NCBI GenBank assembly: GCA_035765515.1
Contig: DASTXN010000075.1
Coordinates: forward strand, 1-10,242
Length of the DNA stretch: 10,242 nucleotides
Direction of reading: 5' to 3'
Source: DASRSS01 sp035765515
Lineage (GTDB): Bacteria > Actinomycetota > Actinomycetes > Mycobacteriales > Jatrophihabitantaceae
Shown here piece after piece: positions 5,895 to 10,242 of this stretch. The first letter of the stretch is position 1. Every line of letters starts with the position of its first letter. The translations under genes and the position numbers were made by a program. The notes below the pieces were generated by a model, which searched no databases, was not told where the DNA came from, and saw only the letters and a list, made by a program, of their open reading frames with translations.

Positions 5895-7319
5895 ATGTTC
5901 ACCAGCCCCGAAGAGGTCATGCGGTACATCGCCGAGGAGGGGGTCGAATACGTCGACGTCCGCTTCACCGATCTGCCGGGCCAGCAGCAGCACTTCAACG
6001 TGCCGGCAGCCACGGTCGACGAGGACTTCTTCCGCGACGGCGTGATGTTCGACGGCTCGTCCATCCGGGGTTTCGCCGCGATCCACAAGTCCGACATGAA
6101 GCTGATCGCCGACCCGGCCACGGCGTTCGTCGACCCGTTCCGTGCCGCGAAGACTCTGAACCTGAGCTTCTCGATCGTCGAGCCGCGCACCGGCGAGCCG
6201 TACGGCCGCGACCCGCGCCAGGTGGCGGCGAAGGCCGAGGAGTACCTGCGCTCGACCGGCATCGCCGACACCGCGTTCTTCGGCCCCGAGGCCGAGTTCT
6301 ACGTGTTCGACGACGTGCGGTTCCAGACGGCGCAGAACGAGGGTTATTACCACATCGACTCCATCGAGGGCGCCTGGAACACCGGACGCGTCGAGGAGGG
6401 CGGCAACCGCGGTTACAAGACGCGGTACAAGGGCGGCTACTTCCCCGTCCCGCCGGTGGACCACTATGCGGATCTGCGCGACGCGATGAGCACGGCGCTG
6501 ATCAACGCCGGCCTGAAGCTGGAGCGCGCGCACCACGAGGTCGGTACCGCCGGCCAGGCCGAGATCAACTACCAGTTCAACACGCTCGTGCACGCCGCCG
6601 ACGACGTCCAGAAGTTCAAGTACGTCATCAAGAACGTCGCGTGGCAGCACGGCAAGACGGCGACGTTCATGCCCAAGCCGCTGTTCGGTGACAACGGCTC
6701 GGGCATGCACTGCCACCAGTCGCTGTGGAAGGACGGCTCGCCGCTGTTCTACGACGAGCTCGGCTACGGCGGCCTGTCGGACACCGCGCGCTACTACATC
6801 GGCGGCCTGCTGCACCACGCGCCGTCACTGCTCGCGTTCACGAACCCGACGGTGAACTCGTACCACCGGCTGGTGCCGGGCTTCGAGGCGCCGGTCAACC
6901 TGGTCTACAGCTCGGGTAACCGCTCGGCCTGCATCCGGGTTCCCATCACCGGGTCGAACCCGAAGGCCAAGCGCATCGAGTTCCGCATCCCGGACCCGTC
7001 GGCCAACCCGTACCTGGCGTTCGCGGCGATGCTGATGGCCGGCGTCGACGGCATCAAGAACAAGATCGAGCCGCCGGCCCCGATCGACAAGGACCTGTAC
7101 GAGCTGCCGCCGGACGAGGCCGCGTCGATCGCCCAGGTGCCGGGCACGCTGCCCGAGGTGCTCGACGCGCTCGAGCGCGACAACGAGTACCTGCAGGAGG
7201 GTGGCGTCTTCACCGACGACATCATCGGCGCCTGGCTCGACTACAAGCGCGTCAACGAGGTCGACCCGATCCGGCTGCGCCCGCACCCGCACGAGTTCGA
7301 GCTCTACTACGACTGCTGA
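5895..7319 (+). CDS. glnA: Glutamine synthetase type I
   Basis: 474 residues, the usual length for bacterial GSI. The cytosolic dodecameric enzyme makes glutamine from glutamate, ammonia and ATP. Seen: FDGSSI with Asp53, metal-ligand region FGPEAEFYVFDD (Glu132, Glu134), HEVGTAGQAEINY (Glu215, Glu223), ATP/metal site GSGMHCHQS (His272), SGNRSACIRVP (Arg343, Arg348) and RIEFRIPDPSANPYLAF (Glu362, Arg364). Tyr402 in KDLYELPPDEA matches the adenylylation site of GSI-beta enzymes, so activity control by the adenylyltransferase GlnE is expected; glnE is not in the window. It is closest in character to mycobacterial GlnA1, the main assimilatory enzyme. GGAGG lies 4 bases before the ATG. A probable GlnR operator upstream links its expression to nitrogen supply, and a strong hairpin follows the stop. 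Confidence 0.98.
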   Translation: MFTSPEEVMRYIAEEGVEYVDVRFTDLPGQQQHFNVPAATVDEDFFRDGVMFDGSSIRGFAAIHKSDMKLIADPATAFVDPFRAAKTLNLSFSIVEPRTGEPYGRDPRQVAAKAEEYLRSTGIADTAFFGPEAEFYVFDDVRFQTAQNEGYYHIDSIEGAWNTGRVEEGGNRGYKTRYKGGYFPVPPVDHYADLRDAMSTALINAGLKLERAHHEVGTAGQAEINYQFNTLVHAADDVQKFKYVIKNVAWQHGKTATFMPKPLFGDNGSGMHCHQSLWKDGSPLFYDELGYGGLSDTARYYIGGLLHHAPSLLAFTNPTVNSYHRLVPGFEAPVNLVYSSGNRSACIRVPITGSNPKAKRIEFRIPDPSANPYLAFAAMLMAGVDGIKNKIEPPAPIDKDLYELPPDEAASIAQVPGTLPEVLDALERDNEYLQEGGVFTDDIIGAWLDYKRVNEVDPIRLRPHPHEFELYYDC

Positions 7320-7333
7320 ATCGTCCTCACGCT

Positions 7334-7367
7334 GGAGGCCCCGGATCCGATCGGAACCGGGGCCTTC
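7334..7367 (+). terminator. Strong hairpin terminator of glnA
   Basis: GGCCCCGG (7337-7344) pairs perfectly with CCGGGGCC (7357-7364), and three more outer pairs (one G-U) extend the stem to 11 bp. The loop contains the self-complementary TCCGATCGGA, so the arm can extend inward past an A-A mismatch. It starts 14 bases after the glnA stop. No long T-run is present, as is common in actinobacteria. Confidence 0.7.
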
Positions 7368-7385
7368 GCGCGTCTTCGACGCGGC

Positions 7386-7445
7386 GTGTGTGGCGCTGCA
7401 GCCTTAGCCGAACCCGGCGTGTCGGGAGGCTACGTCGCCACACAC
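7386..7445. repeat. 10-bp perfect inverted repeat after glnA
   Basis: GTGTGTGGCG (7386-7395) and CGCCACACAC (7436-7445) are exact reverse complements 40 bases apart. An 8-base direct repeat CGGCGTGT also occurs at 7382-7389 and 7415-7422. The stretch 7368-7572 carries no gene that I can support; apart from these repeats I see nothing in it. It could be an operator, a second terminator or a scar. Confidence 0.4.
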
Positions 7446-7572
7446 CTATGGGCATTCGGGAGATTGCGCTCGGAGCCCGAGCCGATGCAGACGTCCCGCG
7501 CCGACGGGGCCGAAACGGACTCCGCCGACCACAGCTGATCGTTGGCTTGCCACTTCCCGCGGCGAACTAGCA

Positions 7573-7842
7573 GTGCCCGCGCTACCTGAAATCGCGACAG
7601 CGGCCGACGAGATCAACCGGGCTGACATTCGCGCTGCAGTCATCGCGGCGCTGGGCTCGTTACCACCACGGCAGCGCGCCGTGGTGGTACTGCGCTACTT
7701 CGCCGACCAGACGGAGGCCCAAGCGGCCACGGCGCTCGGTTGCAGCGTCGGCACGGTCAAGAGCCAGACGGCTCGCGCACTGGCCCGACTGCGGACGAGC
7801 CCGGCCCTCGCCGGCGTCTTCACCGAGGAGGTTTCACCATGA
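7573..7842 (+). pseudogene. Region-4-only remnant of a SigE-family ECF sigma factor
   Basis: 89 residues from GTG 7573. The sequence is a typical sigma region 4: LPPRQRAVVVLRYFADQTEA (30-49), then the helix-turn-helix ATALGCSVGTVKSQTARALA (52-71), which in this family reads the -35 box. Complete SigE-family factors are roughly 170 residues and begin with region 2, which opens the -10 DNA; none of that is visible. The frame is open back to the TAG at 7405-7407 but has no ATG, GTG or TTG there, lower third-position GC and no homology that I recognise. There is no Shine-Dalgarno before the GTG. The 3' end is intact and overlaps the next gene by ATGA, as in a working sigma operon. It is most likely a decayed sigma gene; a functional stand-alone region 4 protein is possible but less likely. 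Confidence 0.65.
7825..7831 (+). promoter_or_regulatory. Strong ribosome binding site of the DUF929 gene
   Basis: GAGGAGG lies 7 bases before the ATG at 7839, inside the 3' end of the sigma remnant. It settles the start of the downstream gene against an in-frame upstream ATG at 7740 and allows translation without coupling. Confidence 0.75.
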
Positions 7843-8777
7843 ACGACATTGAAGATCGGCTGCGGCAACTGTTGACCCAGGCGCCGCCGGAGCTGGGCGC
7901 CATCGACCCCGAGACGCTGTTGGCGCCGCGAGCGACACAGCGCCGCTCCGCACGGCCACGGCTCGTCGCGACCGCCGCCTCGGTGGCAGCTGTCGCCGGC
8001 GTCGCGGTAGCGCTCGCGACGCTCGGCCACTCCGGCCCAGTCAACCGGCAGCCCGGCAATCAGGCCGGGTCCGAGCACCCACCGGCAGGCACCTTCGCGC
8101 ACATCCCGGAAAGCGTGTACGACGCCGTCGGCGCACCCGCGGCGCCCGGCCACGTCGCGGTCGCAGTGAGCAAGCTCGAGGGACCTGCGTTGACGGCGGA
8201 CGGCAGGCCTGAGGTGCTGCACGTCGGCGCCGACTGGGCACCGTACGACGCCGCCGAGCGATGGGTGCTGGCCGCGGCCCTGTCCCGGTTCGGCACGTTG
8301 TCCGGCCTGGCGTTGACGGCGTCAAAGAGCGATGACGTCGACCCGAATACGGCCACGCTCAGCTTCCACGGCGCGAGGCTCGCCAGCGACCAGGTCAGCG
8401 CTGTCTTCAAGGACATCGAGGGCACCGACATGAAACCGCTGGACAGGCTGACTACGGCCGAGGAACAGATCTTCGCCGGCGTGGCCCGCAACTCGTTTCC
8501 GTTCATCGACGTCGCGGGCCGGTACAAGATCGGGACGCAGTTCGACCCGGCCGTCCTCAAGGGCCTCGACCAAGCGCAGATCGCGGACGCACTCACCGAC
8601 CCGACGTCGCCGGTCGCCAAGGCCGTGCTCGGCGCGGCGAACGTGCTCACTGCAGCCATCTGCGATGTCACGGGTGGGCAGCCCGCGGACGTCTGCGGTA
8701 GTACTGGCGTCGCCGCGGCGAAGCGCCTGCTCGACACGGTCCCCGGTCAGCCGGCGAACACGAACGCCACCAACTAG
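7839..8777 (+). CDS. Membrane-anchored DUF929-domain protein with lost CxxC; anti-sigma-like N-terminus
   Basis: 312 residues. Residues 1-40 are cytosolic (MNDIEDRLRQLL), like the short N-terminus of membrane proteins coded after SigE-family sigma genes; 42-62 is one membrane helix; the rest is outside. From about 88 to 295 the protein follows the DUF929 family, which looks thioredoxin-like: AAERWVLAAALSRFGTLSGL (138-157), DVDPNTATLSFHGA (166-179), FPFIDVAGRYKIGT (220-233) and SPVAKAVLGAANVLTAAIC (257-275). Family members I recall carry a CPxC redox motif just before AAERW; here it is APYD (134-137), so the dithiol is gone, while a second pair, Cys275 and Cys286, remains. The Cys-to-Ala and Cys-to-Asp codons (8238-8240, 8247-8249) each need at least two base changes, so this is not a single sequencing error. 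The gene overlaps the sigma remnant by ATGA. A role as anti-sigma or envelope sensor is inference. Confidence 0.82.
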   Translation: MNDIEDRLRQLLTQAPPELGAIDPETLLAPRATQRRSARPRLVATAASVAAVAGVAVALATLGHSGPVNRQPGNQAGSEHPPAGTFAHIPESVYDAVGAPAAPGHVAVAVSKLEGPALTADGRPEVLHVGADWAPYDAAERWVLAAALSRFGTLSGLALTASKSDDVDPNTATLSFHGARLASDQVSAVFKDIEGTDMKPLDRLTTAEEQIFAGVARNSFPFIDVAGRYKIGTQFDPAVLKGLDQAQIADALTDPTSPVAKAVLGAANVLTAAICDVTGGQPADVCGSTGVAAAKRLLDTVPGQPANTNATN

Positions 8778-8858
8778 TACCGCTCACAAGCGTCTTCTGC
8801 TGCCGATGGCCGGCTGCCAGTGCTAGACGGGGCCGTGGCCGCGCGTCGGCGGCGCAGG

Positions 8859-9359
8859 TCAGTCCAGCGGGTTCTCGGCCAGCCGCTTGAGGTTGAGCAA
8901 TTGACGGCGGGCCATCGGCAGGTCGCCCAGCACTGCGGCAGGACCCAGCGGGCCGTAGCCGCGCGCGACGAGCTTCAACAGCAAACGCGTGCTGCCGTCG
9001 CCGATCGGAACGAGCACATACGACAGCACCGCACCGAGGATCCGCCCCGTGTAATGCACCTCTGGAGCTATCGCCAGCAGCCGGCCACGCGGCCGGTTGC
9101 CCACGCTGGTGAAGTGTTCCCCCGCCACCGGGGGCGGCGCCTCGCGCAGCCGGCGCGGTGAGCGGCGCCCGAGGTTGTCGATCAGGTCATACGAGTACGG
9201 GGCCCACTGAATCTGCCGGACCCACGGCCAGAGTGCTTCGGGCGAGGTCCGAACCGTCACGCCCCGCCATGCCTGCAGTGTCGGAAATGGGACGAACTCG
9301 TCGCACGGGTAGTGCCGCGCGACCTCTGCGTCACTCACCCCCCAACGGTCGCCGAGCAC
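8859..9359 (-). CDS. SRPBCC-fold (polyketide cyclase/START-like) protein
   Basis: 166 residues from GTG 9359, which follows the PAP2 stop after 4 bases. A TTG at 9404 would add 15 residues and overlap the PAP2 gene; GTG 9338 is also possible. The GTG at 9359 is chosen because the conserved part begins at DRWGVSDAEVARHYPCDE. Other visible features are VTVRTSPEALWPWVRQI, YSYDLIDNLG and the C-terminal helix DLPMARRQLLNLKRLAE, a layout seen in actinobacterial SRPBCC proteins whose helix-grip fold holds hydrophobic ligands. No signal peptide or membrane segment is clear, so it is probably cytosolic. The ligand is unknown. The tight spacing to the PAP2 gene suggests one operon and perhaps a lipid-related task. 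Confidence 0.75.
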   Translation of the reverse strand: MLGDRWGVSDAEVARHYPCDEFVPFPTLQAWRGVTVRTSPEALWPWVRQIQWAPYSYDLIDNLGRRSPRRLREAPPPVAGEHFTSVGNRPRGRLLAIAPEVHYTGRILGAVLSYVLVPIGDGSTRLLLKLVARGYGPLGPAAVLGDLPMARRQLLNLKRLAENPLD

Positions 9360-9363
9360 GCTG

Positions 9364-10218
9364 TCACACCAGGGACTGGCCGCAGCAGGTGCTCGCGGAC
9401 TCAAGCATGAACGCGTCCATGCCGAGCAGGTCGTCCACCGGTGGCCCGCCTGCCCGCCGGCGCCGCAACCACCGCAGCAGCAACGCGACTCCGGTGCCCA
9501 CGGCCATGGTGACGACGCCGGCCAGCACGTCCAGCAGGTAGTGATTGCCGGTAGCGAGCACGACGACCGCGGTTCCGACCGGGTACGTCGCGGCTAGGCA
9601 GCGCAGCCACACATGGCGCGCGAAGCGGGCCACCAATACTCCGCACCACAAGGCCCACCCGACGTGTAGCGACGGCATCGCGGCGAACTGGTTGGACAGC
9701 CCGCCGAGCCCGCGCGGCACGCTGCCGTCACCGGACCACCAGCCCCAGTTCGCGACGTCGGCCAGGGTGTCGCGGATCCCGCTGTCGGGCAGCAGCCGCG
9801 GCGGCGCCGTCGGCAGCAGGTAGAAGCCGATCAGTCCCAGCGCGGTGCTCACGACGAGCGAGGTGCGCGCGATCCGGTAGTGCTCCGCGCGGCGCCGGTA
9901 CATCCAGATCAGCACCGCGGGAGTAAGCACGTAATGCAGCGCGGCGTAGTAGTACGAGCCGATCACGGCTAGTGGCGTGCTGTGGGCCATGAGCTGGTTC
10001 AGGGTGTGCTCGGGCGCGAGGTGCCAGGACCGCTCCCAGTGCAGGATGTCCCCTCCGTTGGCCATGGCCGTCGGTAGGTCCGATTCCAGCATCGCGCGGC
10101 TCAGCTCGTACGCGCCGTAGAGGGCACCGAGCAGCGCCAACTCGAAGATCCAGCCCGGCACGCGGGGCGCCCGCATCATCCGCCAGACAGCGAAGCTCGT
10201 CCGCGCCTCCGAGAGCAC
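9364..10218 (-). CDS. PAP2-superfamily membrane phosphatase/inositol-phosphotransferase-like protein
   Basis: 284 residues from GTG 10218; the frame stays open to the window edge, so the start may lie further upstream, or at one of the ATGs of residues 14-15. Five or six membrane helices are likely (about 24-43, 84-105, 118-136, 186-200, 206-222 and 230-249). Motifs of the PAP2_3 (Aur1/Ipt1-like) branch are present: YYYAALHYVLTP (89-100), LPTAPPRLL (135-143), AAMPSLHVGW (179-188) with His185, and TGNHYLLDVLAG (223-234) with His226 and Asp230, the usual catalytic His/Asp set. Such enzymes act at the membrane on phospholipid or isoprenoid-phosphate headgroups, or transfer phosphoinositol. The C-terminus adds a cytosolic-looking basic and polar tail with a Cys-Cys pair (278-279). 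The SRPBCC gene follows 4 bases after its stop. The substrate is unknown. Confidence 0.82.
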   Translation of the reverse strand: MLSEARTSFAVWRMMRAPRVPGWIFELALLGALYGAYELSRAMLESDLPTAMANGGDILHWERSWHLAPEHTLNQLMAHSTPLAVIGSYYYAALHYVLTPAVLIWMYRRRAEHYRIARTSLVVSTALGLIGFYLLPTAPPRLLPDSGIRDTLADVANWGWWSGDGSVPRGLGGLSNQFAAMPSLHVGWALWCGVLVARFARHVWLRCLAATYPVGTAVVVLATGNHYLLDVLAGVVTMAVGTGVALLLRWLRRRRAGGPPVDDLLGMDAFMLESASTCCGQSLV

Positions 10219-10242
10219 GCGAACGGGTTGCCGCGTCGCTGC

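Noticed and set aside
5871..6818. Minus-strand open frame of 315 codons opposite glnA
   Set aside because: It is antisense to a highly conserved glutamine synthetase and has no recognisable motif.
7320..7538. Possible missing sigma region 2 in the frame that continues after the glnA stop, around 7428-7480 (GGYVATHLWAFGRLRS)
   Set aside because: The resemblance to the end of region 2 in SigE-family factors is only a few residues, the frame runs through the glnA terminator hairpin, and a frameshift would be needed; too weak to claim.
7388..7570. 60-codon plus-strand frame between glnA and the sigma remnant
   Set aside because: It has no ribosome binding site, is Arg-rich and low in recognisable content, and overlaps an inverted repeat; it is not a supported gene.
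8778..8858. Bidirectional terminator between the convergent DUF929 and SRPBCC genes
   Set aside because: Only 4-5 bp imperfect stems are visible, not better than expected in DNA of this GC content.
9360..9404. TTG start at 9404 for the SRPBCC gene
   Set aside because: It would overlap the PAP2 gene by 41 bases and add 15 residues without family support; GTG 9359 is closer to the conserved N-terminus.

Overview
The window is a piece of an actinobacterial chromosome. The DNA is very GC-rich with strong G/C preference at third codon positions, GTG starts are common, and the gene order dihydrolipoamide acyltransferase (E2) - lipB - lipA - DUF4191 protein - RDD protein - glnA matches the block I know from Mycobacterium tuberculosis (dlaT Rv2215 to glnA1 Rv2220). 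The genus cannot be fixed from the sequence. One clear departure from the mycobacterial order is a protein kinase-like gene on the minus strand between the E2 gene and lipB.

Layout: 1-1257 (+) is the 3' part of the E2 gene (sucB/dlaT), cut by the window edge. 1274-2797 (-) is a membrane-anchored Ser/Thr kinase-like protein with a degenerate catalytic loop, converging on E2 and diverging from lipB. 2892-4503 (+) holds lipB and lipA, the lipoate synthesis pair whose product is the cofactor of the E2 next door. 4558-5774 (+) holds two membrane proteins of unknown function (DUF4191 and RDD families) that overlap by 4 bases. 5895-7319 (+) is glnA, glutamine synthetase type I with an adenylylation-type tyrosine. 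It is preceded by four 5-mers at exact 11-bp steps that fit a GlnR operator and followed by a strong hairpin.

After glnA the conserved block ends and the content looks accessory. A 253-base gap holds the glnA hairpin and an inverted repeat. A region-4-only remnant of a SigE-family ECF sigma factor (7573-7842) follows, overlapping by ATGA a membrane protein (7839-8777) that joins a short cytoplasmic segment and one membrane helix to a DUF929 domain whose CxxC is replaced by AxxD. On the minus strand, converging on this pair, lie an SRPBCC-fold protein (8859-9359) and a PAP2-type membrane phosphatase/phosphotransferase (9364-10218), apparently one transcription unit.

Points most worth attention: the cysteine-less DUF929 domain joined to a sigma-factor remnant; the atypical kinase inside the lipoate block; the likely GlnR operator before glnA; a run of four starts (kinase, lipB, lipA, DUF4191) each with a TANNNT -10-like hexamer 6-8 bases upstream and no convincing Shine-Dalgarno, suggesting leaderless mRNAs; and a perfect TTATCCACA DnaA-box match in the kinase/lipB divergent promoter region. 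No tRNA, rRNA, insertion sequence or CRISPR array was seen.
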